From Haematococcus lacustris (taxonomy: Eukaryota > Chlorophyta > Chlorophyceae > Chlamydomonadales > Haematococcaceae): DNA of 64,000 nt. A program made the position numbers and the translations under genes. Within the stretch, counting starts at the first letter, position 1; every line of letters begins with the position of its first letter. Below the pieces are notes generated by a model. That model was given only the letters and a program-made list of their open reading frames with translations. It made no database searches and had not been told where the DNA came from. The stretch spans positions 13,232,160 through 13,296,159 of the forward strand of contig JASKMD010000008.1 in NCBI GenBank assembly GCA_030144725.1. The letters run 5' to 3'. Below are positions 43,968 to 55,900 of this stretch, piece after piece.

Positions 43968-45677
43968 TCAGGCCCTCCCAACATGGGGTTGGTAATATGC
44001 ATGCAATTACTCCCACAATACTGCACCGTTTTCAATAGCGTCTATCACATTGGCATTGGCGGTTTAGCCCGCGTTATCTGACCATCAGCGCTAGCCATTG
44101 GAGTCTTTGCTCGCGTACTGCCACATGTGCCCGCGAACAAATCACATCGGCGAGACGGGTCTCCTTGGCACGGTGAGCCGCATCGCTGTGGCCCCATCTA
44201 CCTAGCGTAGTGAGCTGGTTGTGCACAAATGGAATGTCCGGCTGACACCCAACGCGATGCCTGCCGGGCGTGCAGGGCACCTTGACGGGGTGTTTGGAAC
44301 ATATAAACGTACTCGCTTCCGCCAAATACACCACTTGGGTCGGCGCACACTAAGGTATCACCGGCTTACACACCCCCTCCTCCACTGTGTCTTCCACTGT
44401 GTTGCATCCGCTGCACCCACAAGAAAATGGCTACATTTTATTTGTTCTTGACCCATTAGCGCATCTATTGAAACAAACCGCACAACAAACAGCCCAGGCC
44501 TCTATTTGTTTGACAACTTTGAAGTTACATCATGTACACCAAAATGGTGCAAGGCCACGGCATGCAACGACCCTCCATGCCCGCCACCCCTCCACCCATC
44601 AATGCAGGAGCCCACCTCATTGCCCACCCTTCCTAGCCCAATCCCTCCCAGCCCACCCTCCCAGCCCACCCCTCCCAGCCCACCCCCTCCCAGCCCACCC
44701 CCTCCCAGCCCACCCCCTCCCAGCCCACCCCCTCCCAGCCCACCCCCTCCCAGCCCACCCCCTCCCAGCCCTAGCCACCACCATGGGGGGTAAAAGGCTG
44801 AGCCCGAAGCATCACCAGCCAGAGCCGCACGCAAAGCCACAGCGGCTGCTTGCTGTGTAGGGGGGGTTGTGGTAAATGTGGGGGACTATGCAAGCCAGCA
44901 ACGGGTGGCAGCAGCAGCAGCAGCAGGGTGCAACCGAGTTGTGCCAGCAGGTGTACAGCCCCCCCCACAGCAGCCACCCCAGCAGCAGGGCCGGAGCTCG
45001 TGGGGTACAGCCCTTGGGGGGCAGATGCTTGCACCCCCTGTTGAGTCACCTCAAGGGCCTACTGCATCACCTGATTTACGGCACATGTATCAGCTGGCTC
45101 TAGCTGCAATCGCTACCCAAGGGCAGGCTGCCCCGGCTCAAGGTAGCGAGCTAGGTGCAGCAGCGCCGGCTCCTGGCTTCACGCTACGCAAGCGTACCAC
45201 ACCTGCTGGGTTGGGGCTGCCCAAGACAGCTGCCAAGCGCAAGCGGTGACCCACGAGACATAGTTAGACAGGCCCCCAGCGCCAACTCAGGTTGTGAAGT
45301 GCGCAACAGAGGCTGTAGCGGTCACCTCTCCCAACCGCACCTGCCAACCGCCTTCGTGCCACATTCCCGCAATCGTTTTCCGATCCGACAGCTTCTGCCG
45401 ATGCGCATGCTCGTGTAGAGCAACCTAAGCGGCGCGGGTGGTCGCAGCGATGACAGCATGCCCCGAACAGGCTCAAATTTGAATTACTAACTTTGATGCC
45501 TTGCTGTGCACGGCCTACTGACTGGATAATTATTCTGGATGGGTGAAAGATAGCTGGCTGGGTTGGCTACATACTGAGCCAGCTAGCATTAAATTTGGCG
45601 CAGCGAGTGCAGAGTTACAGCCGTTCTACTACCAGGGGTCGGTTTACTGTCATTTTTTGAATGTTGGGAGCGCCTGA
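43968..45677 (+). mobile_element. TCAGG-family DNA transposon, 1710 bp, 7-bp TSD
   Basis: Left end TCAGGCCCTCCCAACATGGGG, right end the reverse of TCAGGCGCTCCCAAC, with perfect duplications GAGGGAG at 43961-43967 and 45678-45684. The C-rich minisatellite is at 44640-44770. After it, a coding-like stretch from about 44780 runs to TGA at 45247-45249, Gln/Ala/Pro-rich and ending in a basic, nuclear-localisation-like FTLRKRTTPAGLGLPKTAAK. An in-frame stop near 44860 and the absence of a catalytic domain suggest that it is non-autonomous. Confidence 0.88.
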
Positions 45678-45684
45678 GAGGGAG

Positions 45685-46439
45685 TGCATTTGGCGGCAGG
45701 TGTTAGCACCGTGGACCGAACCACATGTCTCGATGGTGATGTCCGAAACCGCTTTAGCGACAAAACGAAGGCTGCGCATCTGCACACATGCTCTAGCTAC
45801 AGCGAATAAAGGGCATAGTCAGCGAAACGAGCCGAAAAGGCTCGAGTATGAAGAGTCCCGCGGTCAGTTTGACTATCAGGCCATATAGTCTACTGTAATT
45901 AAAGGCATAGTGTCTTGATGAACCGCTAGAGCATACAACCACTCCGTCTCTCGCTTGACAGCGCGAGCGATACAATTGACGAGTGAAAGCTAATAGATGT
46001 TAAGAAGTATGCAGCTGTTCTAATCGCAGCATCAGCAGTGGTGTAGGTGCGTTAAAGAAGCATTTCAGCTTCTTTGGTTTCAAACTCGCGATTGCGGCCA
46101 TCGCAACTCAAAGCGCGATTGCACACATACTTGCGTGTGGGTCATCACGGCATCATTAAGAAGGTCGAGGGTGGAGGAGGCGTGCATGGTGATATCTGCC
46201 CACATAATGTAGGCCAGGTTCACGCCTAGGTTGGGCATCATGTGCACAGTCATTGAAGCTCGGGACACCCATTACGTGTAGCTTAGTGAGCCCTCTACAT
46301 CCTGATGTGCTTCGATCGTCAGTCCGCTACGTGAGCGAGAAATAAACTCAGTGTACGGGATCCCCCCCCTATTCAAGACAGTTGGGAGGGACTGACAGAT
46401 AACACAGCCTCTGCCCTGTAGTAATAATAGGGGAACATG
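45685..46439. other. unassigned intergenic sequence
   Basis: No gene, recognised repeat or transposon end was found here. Confidence 0.35.
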
Positions 46440-46534
46440 TTGCAACTGTGCTGTTCTGCGAGTCACCCGTTTTTCTGCTGTGTGTAAGATGGTGGGTCTG
46501 TCATGAGCTGCTGCTTGCAGGGCCTGCCTGTGTG
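46440..46534 (+). repeat. dispersed repeat X, copy 2 (left part)
   Basis: CTGTTCTGCGAGTCAC...GGGTCTGTCATGAGCTGCTG then TTGCAGGGCCTGCCTGTGTG matches 51270-51340. It is interrupted by the transposon at 46535-48329 and continues at 48330-48400 (CTGTGTGGCTGCAGGTCAA, then GCTTTAGCTGCCTGCTTGCC). Confidence 0.85.
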
Positions 46535-48329
46535 TCAGGAGTCCCCAACATGGGGTTGGTAATCTTCATGCAAATACTCGCTACAAAGTGCACAGATTTC
46601 GGTAGCGTTTGTTGCATTGGCACCTGCGAATTACTCCGCATCTACTGGCAAGCGGCGCGTTAATCCTTGCATCAGAGTCCGTGCCGGCGCAAGCGAGCAC
46701 GGACACACCTCAGCTGCTCACAACCGATTGCTATAGTGGTATGTAACGGCATCAGTGATGGAGCTGCGCCTGCTATCGAGCCAGAAGTACAATCTAAATT
46801 CAGCCCGCCAGGCTTGCTCCGCGAGCCTTTCATTGCTGCAGGCGGTGTCGGAAGACCGTCGTGGGGCCAGTGATGACTGGACATTGCATCAAACGCGCAG
46901 GGTTATGTGGGAGGTGCGTTCCTCTCTCACGCCAGTCACACAGAAAAGTACCCCCTTGCACAAATCGGCATGTTGTAAGCTGACCACTGTGACTTTTCAG
47001 AATATCGAGTCATTAAACTGTTCGTAACTCTACGACACAGCTGCTGGAAAAGAAAGCACGGCAGTTCATCAATCAGGCCCGCCGTAATTGACTTTGGCGT
47101 GACCCGACTCTGCCTTGCAGAGTTGACTAGCCTACTCCGACCGCCTGGACCCTGCCCCCTCGCACCCCCTTGCAGCCCCACCACCTCCCAGCCCCCGCAG
47201 AAGCCTGCCAGCCCCTCCCACCCCCTCCCAGCCCCCTCACTGCCCCGCCACCCCCTCCCACCCCCTCCCACCCCTTCCCACCCCTTCCCAGCCCCTCCCA
47301 CCCCCCACCCACCCCCTCCCACCTCATCCCAGCCTCCCCACCCCCCACCCACCCCCTCCCACCTCCTCCCAGCCCCTCCCACCCCCCCCTAAGCCCCTCA
47401 CTGCCCCGCCAACCCTTCCCACCCCCTCCCAGCCCCTCCCAGCCCCTCCCAGCCCCTCCCACCCCCTCCACCCCCTCCCACCCCCTCCCACCCCTTCCCA
47501 CCCCCTCCCAGCCCCTCTCAACCCCGCCACCCCCACCCCGCCCCCCTTGGCCCTAGCAAGTCATTGCAAGACGCAAACCCATGGCGGCTGCTGCTGGTGC
47601 TGCCCCTGGGCTGCCCCCCCCTCCTGCTGCACCCCCCTGGCAGCAGCAGGCAGCTGCTGCTGGTGCTGCCCCTGACCTGCCCCCCCCTCCTGCTGCACCC
47701 CCCTGGCAGCAGCAGGCAGCTGGTGCTGGTGCTGCCCCTGGGCTGCCCACCCCTCCAGCTGAGCAGCAGGGGTCAGGGGTCAGGGCGGAGCTGGACACCA
47801 GCTCGACACGCAAGCGGAGGGCGGGCGGGAGGGACCGGACCCAACAAGTCGAGCAAGGTGACGTAGCAATGGCCTACACACCTTGTGTGGCCTCACAGAG
47901 TGGCCAGGTAGTAGGTACTACTCACGAAGCGGTCAAGCAATGCAGCAGCCTTGTATACTTCCGAGCATGGGTGGAGGGGCGTCGTTACATCGGTTTGGCG
48001 TGCCATGTGCATTGTTTTGACTGCGGCGACTGTCCCTGACTGTTTGCAGAGGCTACTGGGCCACGTCGGTCGCGGCGGTCGGTCGCGGCGAGGCCCGCAT
48101 GAGCAAAACTGGCATGCATTTGAACGTCAAGATTTGAGCCGCCTTAGCACTCAGCACACTGCACAATATTTAATGTTACAAGCTGAACCGCATAGCTGAC
48201 AGAGTCCTTTATCCAGGGATGTGCGAAACATAAATAGAAACCACGTGGCTGAGACGCGGCGTCGTTTTGATTACCAGGGGTCGGTTTCCGATCATTTCCA
48301 GCCATTTTTTGAAAGTTGGGGTCGCCTGA
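46535..48329 (+). mobile_element. TCAGG-family DNA transposon, 1795 bp, with paralogous empty site
   Basis: Left end TCAGGAGTCCCCAACATGGGG, right end the reverse of TCAGGCGACCCCAAC, perfect 7-bp duplication CTGTGTG (46528-46534, 48330-48336). The paralogous repeat X at 51147-51410 has a single CTGTGTG at 51334-51340, exactly as expected of an empty site. The C-rich minisatellite is at 47160-47550. After it, 47581-47870 reads as an Ala/Pro/Gln-rich protein with repeated PPPPAAPPWQQQAAAAGAAP units and a basic AELDTSSTRKRRAGGRDR, as in the other copies. No transposase was found. Confidence 0.93.
47160..47550. repeat. C-rich minisatellite in TCAGG element
   Basis: The longest uninterrupted copy of the family's minisatellite (CCTCCCAGCCC / CCTCCCACCCC). 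It gives the reference for placing the CACTA-like insertion in the outer element. Confidence 0.95.
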
Positions 48330-48400
48330 CTGTGTGGCTGCAGGTCAATTGGCCAGTTGGACTGCACTGCTTTAGCTGCCTGCTTGCCTGAACTGGCCAA

Positions 48401-49960
48401 TGCATGGTTATCACGTGCATGGTAAGTTGACTATCGTTGCTTGGCTGTCGTTGTTTAACGGCCAGAGGTCATGAAGAGCGCTGCGTGATGCAGCACTTGA
48501 AGCTGCCACCCATGCTACCAGATCGCGCTACCTACCTGCCGCTCTATGCTGGCTTTACATGTGAACCTCGCTGACTGCCTCACTGCCACCCAGACATCAT
48601 ATGAGTCTTGTTGGCCATCTTTCGATGATGATGGGCCTTGCTTATTGCATGAGAACGCACCAGCTGGTACACCCTTTGTCACTGGCAGCAGCCTGGCTGT
48701 ATCGCAAATGTTGGTCTACTCCCTAGGCGGAGCTGCTTCCTCTCGCACCTGCACCCCGTTTTAGGTCGCTCCCTATTGACACCGACCCCTTAACGAACAC
48801 TGTGGATTAAGCACGACCACTGGCAGTAAGCATAGTGAGGAGCAAGTGCGGGGCCTGATGTGGTGGATCATACTGCCACCACACCTCTTGCCACGGCCCC
48901 CCACACTCAGGCAATAACAATGCCAACAGCTCAAGAGCCAGGGCCCAGCACTCCCTCGCCAGCCAAGTGCTGTGCCAAAAGCCGGGGAAGAGTGCTGTGA
49001 AGTAGGGTCTGGTGGGAAGGGAACAATGTGGTCCTGTACAATGTGGTAAACGGCAGCTGTCGCATTTCCTAAGGATACATTGACATATACGTCACAAAAC
49101 CAGCAAACAATTCTTCAAGTGCAACGTTGAATGCCCACTACCGTGCCTAGTACCCTCTACAAGTACGCAGAGCTTCAAAACTGTCTCTACCCGCTCTACC
49201 CCTGTCAGTAAGCAGGCGGTCAACAGCAGCTATGACAGTCCACAGCCACAAAACCTTCATGAGCAGCAGCCGACGGGCACCTCCCGCCCCATACAGGAGC
49301 AGGCTGGGTGAGGGTGGGTGAGTAGCAAGCATCCCAGAAGAACCTGTTCGCCTTGCCCCAGGCAGCCAGGCCACAATGGCACAATGACGCCATGATAGCA
49401 TCAGCAAGCTTGGGGTCAATGGTGCTTTGACGGGTAAAGCTGACGTGCTGTGCATCACCGATCTCAGTACTATCTTGTGCATTTCTGTGCATACCTACCA
49501 TCCCACATTGTGCAGTCCTGATGCAACTTTTTCTTTTGACAACATAGCATGGCAGGTGCAAGGCAGCAAGGCACCTCCTCATCCCTCCTTCTGTGAGGCA
49601 ACTGTGTGCTCTGAGCCCATGCACTGCATGGTTGCATGGTGCTGGCAGGTGCTGTAGACAACATATGTGTAGAGTTGGCCACACAGGCAGGCCCTGGGCA
49701 CGTAGTCAATGGCCCATTAAGGGTTTAGCCCACTGCCGTCAAGGCATGCCATCCTAGCCAGCTGTCTAACCTCAACCCCTGCTGGCCAGCCTGAGCTCCT
49801 GCTGCCCATAGCCAAGCCATATGCAGCCGCTGCTTGACTGCATGTACCACAGGCTGACTCGATAAGTGCTGCTATTTGTGCAAGCACAGTACCTGGAGCC
49901 CAACGCCATTGGATAGTTCGAACAAAAGTACAAGCAAAAGGTACCTGCTGCCGTGAGCAT
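48401..49960. other. unassigned region
   Basis: No exon with recognisable homology. A minus-strand stretch near 49330-49450 (DPKLADAIMASLCHCGLAAW) looks protein-like but could not be extended or assigned. The IQ-motif gene's 3'UTR presumably occupies the last few hundred bases. Confidence 0.35.
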
Positions 49961-52021
49961 CTAGGCAACGGTGCCATTGGATTGGCCTGTGGGGAAGTCG
50001 TCAGCACTGTCCACCAGCCGAAGCAGCGGCAGCTTGGACATGTGCTTGGACTCCAGCATAGCCTCTACTGCAGCCATGCGCTGCTGCATGCGGTGGTGCA
50101 ACTCCTGCTCAAGCTCCTCTTCTGACCCATCCCCAAGCTCAAAGCCCTCTGGCTCAGGGTTTCGGCGCTGGCTGAGGGTAAGGGAGCTGCGTAAGAGCAG
50201 GCTAGGGCTGCAAGGCTGGTGAGTCTCCAAGGAGGGTCCATTGTGTCCATTTTGGTCTGTCTCGCAGAGCAGTGGAGCGGAAACCTGCATACCATGAGCA
50301 GCAATAGAGGCAAACGCTTGGGCAAAGCAGCAGCAGGACCTGGCTACATGCACCTGCTGCACCTGACTCCGCACTTCTTTGCATGCAGCTCATACGGGAG
50401 TTGCATGCTAGCGTCGTCTTTGAGGTCTTGATAGTGTTGCAAGGTGGCATGGGAGTGGCTGCCCTCCAGGCTCTCTTGTACCCACCTCGTCGTCATCTGC
50501 CACGGCGGACGGGCCACAGCAGCATAGCAAGCTGCTGGCAAAGCACCGCAACCGCTGCAGGGGCCGGGTACCGCTGACAGTCTGGCTCATGTGGGCTAGG
50601 CTGCGGTGCATACTGTCAGCAAGGTGCGATGATCTGCAACGAAGCAGCTGCAGTGCCTCTTCAGCCTCACGCTGCATTAGCTGCAAGTGGGCTTGCATAA
50701 ACTTGGACAGGCCCTGGGTGCCTTCCGGCACACCAGCATTGTTGCCGCCATGCCCCTGTGCCTGCTGCTGCTGCAGACTGGCCGGCAGCTTGCCTTCAGC
50801 CAGCAGTGCTGCATCTGACTTGCTGAGGGACGGCAGCCAGAAGCCACCTGCCAGAATGGCTGCAGCCTCAGCTGGGTCAATTCCTGGGTCAGGTCTGGGC
50901 ACGCGCACAGTCAAGGCATGAAAGCGGTGAGCAAAGTGGTCCGCGGCAGGGTCCCATGTGCGCAGCTTGGGTGCATTGAACTTGCATGGCCGACCGCATT
51001 GTGTGAAGCTGCTGACGGCAGGTGGCTGGGGCACTTGAGGCAACTGCAGTTGCCAGCCCAGCCAACCATGCACATGTTGACAAACAAGCACAAACAATGA
51101 CATATCTGCACTTGGCAGAGCTGACTACTCTCCTTGCCGTCCTTTCCTACATTCTTAGACATGGGCAGGGTGCCATGCAGCGCAGCCATCAGTAGCACTG
51201 ATCATGGAGAGGCAGCCTGGTACAGCCTGTGCATGGTGCTTGCTGTTCTCCGAGTGCTGTTCTGTTCCAGCTGTTTTGCGAGTCACACACAGTGATGTTG
51301 GGTCTGTCACAGGCTGCTGCTTGCAGGGCCTGCCTGTGTGGCTGCAGGTCAACCTGCCAGCTGAACTGCGCTGCTTTAGCTGCCTGCTTGCCCGAACTAT
51401 CATGCTAGCAGCTACAGTCACAGCACCAGCAAAGGCGAGATGACCAGCCCAGCAAGTGAGCCCAGCAGATCCCAGCATACCCAGCAAGTCCCAGCAGTGA
51501 AGGGTTTACTTCTGCCTACCAAGCTATGCGTATGAGGCGTGGGATGCAGTACATTCTATTGGAACACAGGGTGCTGCAGGATAAGACCTGTTTCGGGGCG
51601 GTGTAATGTACAGCTCGCTGTGGGCACACCGTGTCACAAGAGGTTCCGCAAACCCAGAAGAATCACGACATTAGACTGGCCGGTGCAGGAGGCCGCAGCA
51701 CAGTAGTTGATTTCCTGCAATCACCTGCCGTGGCACGGCGGGCTCTTCCGACCCTGTGGCCTCCTTAATCTGAGCTGAACGTAGCTGCTGCCGTCTCCGC
51801 CAGAGTCTTTGTATTGTACTTGCGGCACTGGAGGCGCGGGGCAGCCACGACTCCGATATAGCCTTCTGCAAACTGGGCTGGCGAGATGTGCACCTCAGCT
51901 CCGAGGGGCTGTCCAACAGGAGAAGTGAAAAGAGGCTCGGGCAAGCTGGGAGGGATGCGGCTCCGTAGTTTATGTAGCCGTTTGATGGATAGGACAAGTA
52001 CATCCGAGGCGGAAGCGTCAT
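49961..52021 (-). CDS. predicted IQ-motif protein of unknown function, 3 exons, 392 aa
   Basis: Proposed exons (minus) 52021-51725, 51043-50486 and 50284-49961, all in phase 0. The family is not recognised. Residues about 67-85 (ASTIQRLWRRRQQLRSAQ) fit an IQ calmodulin-binding motif. Exon 2 begins in a Pro-rich segment, then FNAPKLRTWDPAADHFAHRF, an acidic/Ala-rich segment, and a helical region with SLSKSDAALLAEGKLPASLQ and MQREAEEALQLLR. Exon 3 has an acidic helical part (EGFELGDGSEEELEQELHHR) and ends near the stop. The first intron contains repeat X, a transposon-like insertion. The acceptor at 51043 could be a few codons off. The coding call rests on phase agreement, the IQ motif and codon use. 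Confidence 0.5.
51147..51410 (+). repeat. dispersed repeat X, copy 3 (empty site for the TCAGG element)
   Basis: The fullest copy: CCTACATTCTTAGACATG, GTGCCATGCAGCGCAGCC, GTGCTGTTCTGTTCC, GCTGCTGCTTGCAGGGCC, then the intact CTGTGTGGCTGCAGGTCAA at 51334. It lies in the first intron of the IQ-motif gene. Confidence 0.85.
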
Positions 52022-52272
52022 AGGTGCGCCAGAAGCGTCAAGGTGGGTGGGCGAGGTGTAAAGTTTTGGATTTCCTTATCTCGGCAAACTAACGATGCTT
52101 GCAGTGTGTTTCACCTTCACTCGCCCCCACCCCCCTCGTTTGAGCCATGCACACTGCCCTGACCTGCGGTGGTCAACAGTGGTTAAACAGCACTTGGCCA
52201 CCAGCACACTCCCCTTCTCATGGGCATGAGAAGTGTTATCTGTTGTCCGAACTGGGTACTTGCGACCTACAG

Positions 52273-52539
52273 CCGGTACCAATACCTGGTTCCCTACCCC
52301 AACCCGCTTGCGAAGGCCAGGAAACCTATGTTGGCATGAAACACATGCTCTGATGTAAGCAACAGCTCAGCATTGCCTAGTGCACACATGCTACTGTGCT
52401 ACAAGCTGCTGGGCTGTGGCCTTGGGGCTCGCTCTCGCAGCTTCTTGAAGCCCAACGCTGGGTACTCCTTGCCCTGGGCAGGAAGCCTTCCTCGGTGTGG
52501 CCACCTGCACAGCTCCAGTGGGCGCCACTTGCTCTCCCC
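52273..52539 (-). mobile_element. Fanzor-4: solo 3' end of subfamily II
   Basis: Only the last ~50 codons and the conserved tail of a subfamily II Fanzor remain. From 52539 it reads GESKWRPLELCRWPHRGRLP and LGFKKLRERAP; a one-base deletion then shifts the final residues compared with Fanzor-3. The non-coding tail 52390-52273 is nearly identical to 41237-41354 and ends at the same CCGG. The high identity of coding and non-coding parts suggests recent spread. Confidence 0.85.
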
Positions 52540-52935
52540 CAATGCACTGTTCAGCTGTTCAGCATGTGCAGGGCTGGCCGAGGAAAGACTGGAGGAGCAG
52601 TGACAGACGCAGCACTGCTTGTTGCTCATGGCCATACGTTTCTTGATCTCTGCTACAGTTGGGGCAACTTGCTCTGGGCCAAGTTCAGGCTGGATTGCCT
52701 GCACAAGACCAAGCAAAGCTGCCTCCATGATGTGGCCCTGATCTTGCTGCCCACTACCACTGGCACCTGTAGACACAGAAATACACAGCACAAGCACAGC
52801 AAGGCATGACTATATGCACATAGTTGTATTGTCGCGTGATGCACGGAAACAATGCTGGGATAGCAAATCTCACATTCTACGTTTTCCGGCTGCGGCGAAC
52901 TGCAACAGGCTAATGAGACTCAATAGGCGGGTCGA
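52540..52935. other. region between Fanzor-4 and the Deg protease gene
   Basis: Presumed Deg promoter and 5'UTR in the last part. A minus-strand stretch near 52640-52740 (LGPEQVAPTVAEIKKRMAMS) looks protein-like but is unassigned. Confidence 0.35.
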
Positions 52936-55900
52936 ATGAGCGTAGGGACTTTGCCACGCCTCTTGCCACGCATTCGCCTTTCAACAACTTGCGCATCGGC
53001 ATGGGCTGCGCCTCTCCGAAATATCCCCGCAGCCATGTCGCCTCTCCACAGCGGAGCTGATGCAGTGAAACGCTTACCCAAAGGCATCCAGCATGAGGAG
53101 GCACCAGCCCCCCAAGCACACAGTCAAGTTAAAGGGACTAGGGCGCAAAGAGAGATGCCTGAGCATATGATGCCAGCAGTTCAAGACGATGGCCAGGTCC
53201 TGGTGAGCCTGACCTGCACAGTGAGCGCAACAAGCATTCAGTGACGACGTCTATTGCTCACACATTGATGACATTGCCTGCAGACCCCCTTCATGGACGC
53301 AGTGGTAAAGGTGTGACATTGTCACATGGCACTGACGCCACGAGCTGTAGGCAGCCCTGCACACGCTCCTGCACAAACCCTTCACCTGCACTGCCCTTTC
53401 TTCCACAGCCCTCACGTCCAAACACCCCTGCCACACGGCGTCCCTCCCAGGTGTACTGTGTGCACACTCAGCCCGACTACAGCCTTCCTTGGCAGCGCAA
53501 GCGCCAGATGACGTCCACCTCCAGTGGCTTCATAGCCACCTTCAATGGAGCCACCTGCCTCCTCACCAACGCACACTCAGTGGACCACCACACGCAGGTG
53601 CAGCCTTACAGTGCCCATGCTGCCCATGCTGTCCATGCTCCCACCTTGCTCGACCTTGCTCTTGCATCTGCCCTGCATCAGCCAGCCCTACCCCTGGTTG
53701 TCACCTTGCGCCTGGTTGCTGGGGCCCATGCGTTGAATGGCATTGTGTGGATCCCTAGTGCACCCCTAGTGCCAGTCTGCAGTCGCCTGCCCCCTTGCTC
53801 TCCATCCACGTCTGTGACCCTGCCTTCCCACTCCACCCACCCCTGCACTTTACTGCTGAGCGCCTTACCCAGACAAGGCTTGCCTAAGCTGTGTAGCAGC
53901 ACGAGACCAGCAGCTTTGTATGCCGCTGGTCCACAGGTGAAAGTGAAGCGACGAGGGGACGACCGCAAGTTTGTCGCCCGGGTGCTGTCCCTTGGCGTGG
54001 ACTGTGATGTAGCGTTACTGACGGTGAGGTGCTGACAGTGCACTCTGTTCACCAAACCCCACTGCTGTGCTTTGCAAGGAGGCTGCAAGGAGGCACCGTG
54101 GTGTGCAGTGGGGACACTGACAGCGGCTGTGAGCAGGCTCTGAGGGGTTGGTACACATGGCTGGTTGCTCCACCATATGACAGCCAGGCAGCGCTGCTGG
54201 GTCTTACAGGTGGAGGAGGACGAGTTCTGGGAAGGGGTAACCCCTCTCACCTTCGGCCCGCTGCCCAGGCTGCAAGACGCGGTGGCAGTGGTGGGGTGAG
54301 TTGCTGTTGCAAGGCCAGGGAGTGCAGTGGGTGAAGAGGTTGACTGAGCAGCTGGGTACAGAGCATGGCTCCCTGGCCCAGCGAGGGAAGTAGATGTGTG
54401 AGCAGCAAAGAGTGAGCTCCTGCCCTGTCATTGTCAGGTCAGGTCAGGGATGCATGTATGATGTAGTTTTGGCAAGATACAGAGCATGGTGCATGTCACA
54501 TCAACGCCAATGAGGTTTCTGCCCACTGCTGACGGCAGCTCTGACTCGTTGGTCACCCTCACCTCAGGTACCCTATTGGTGGCGATACCATCAGTGTGAC
54601 GGCGGGTGTTGTGTCACGCATTGAGGTCACTGACTACACTCATGGCTCCACAGACCTGCTGGCCATCCAGATCGACGCAGGTGAGTCACAGGCAGTCTGA
54701 TGAAATCACATGCAGTCAGATGCAGCTCCGACACGAGGCAGTCTGAGGAAGCGCATCATGAGGACGCACCAGGCAGCGAGGACACAGCGCTATGCAGGAA
54801 CGTAGCTTGCCGTCGTGCCCTGTCAACTGTGAGTGGCTCCCAGGCTCCCAGGGAAGAGAAAGGGTCCCTGGGCTCCTTGGAGTTTGCAAATCCCTCTCAC
54901 CAACATCATGTTGATGCCTGCTGCTTAGCTAGCTATAACATTGGGATTAATGGATGCATGGGATCTAAGCTGTATGCTGTTTGGACACACTAGCACGCAG
55001 TGTGTCACAGCGGGTGGGGCTACATCCAGGGCATGTTTTCATGTCACCCAGCCATACCTCTGCCACACCCTTGCATGAACACCCCAACGCAGCCATTAAC
55101 GGCGGCAACAGTGGTGGCCCAGTGATCAACGCAAAGGGGGAGTGCTGCGGCATCGCTTTCCAGGTCAGCAGTAGGCTTAATGCCACGCAAGCCACTCCTG
55201 TCACGCTCCTGTCACATTGTGGGTAGCCAGACCTATCCTGTAGTCCTGCCCTTTCTGTCTGATGGGGAGCAGGCGCAGCAAGGCGGACAACCTTTCACTG
55301 TCAAGGCAGAGGCAGCTGCTTTCAGGCCTTGTAAGCCGCCGCCCTCGCCTCACACACGCTTGTTAGCCTCAAACCAGCACAGACCCTGCACCTTCGAGGA
55401 TTCCATGCTCTATCATATCTTTTACTCCCCTCCCAGGCCTGCAGCAGCAGCGCTCACCCTGCACCTACAGCCTTTGCACCATCATATCACACACACTCCC
55501 CCCTCTGTATCGCCCCAAATACTGCACCCCTTGCTTACTACTTATCACACTTGTGCCATTACACCTCTTGCTCCGCCAGGCCATGCTGCCTTCAGACATT
55601 TCTTACTTTCCATATCCCCTCTACCGCAGGCATTGACAGGCAATGACGTGGAGAACGTGGGTTACGTCATCCCCACGCCTGTTGTCAACCAGTAAGCAAA
55701 CAAGTTGAGCTGACCAGCCCACAGGCCAGCTGGTCATGGGTGGCACCCTAGGGCCTCAGGCCTCTTCAGGGTGTCTGGCCCCTCTCTTTGCACACTGTCT
55801 GGTTGACCTTAAAACCAGGAACACGTGTGGGCTTCACAACACGAACATGATCTACAGGCCGGGAACGCTGCAGCCTTGGCTACAGAATGAATCCACCTCC

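Noticed and set aside
49147..49684. Minus-strand ORFs near the IQ-motif gene as further exons
   Set aside because: They follow its stop codon and no splice phase links them; only a short stretch looks protein-like.
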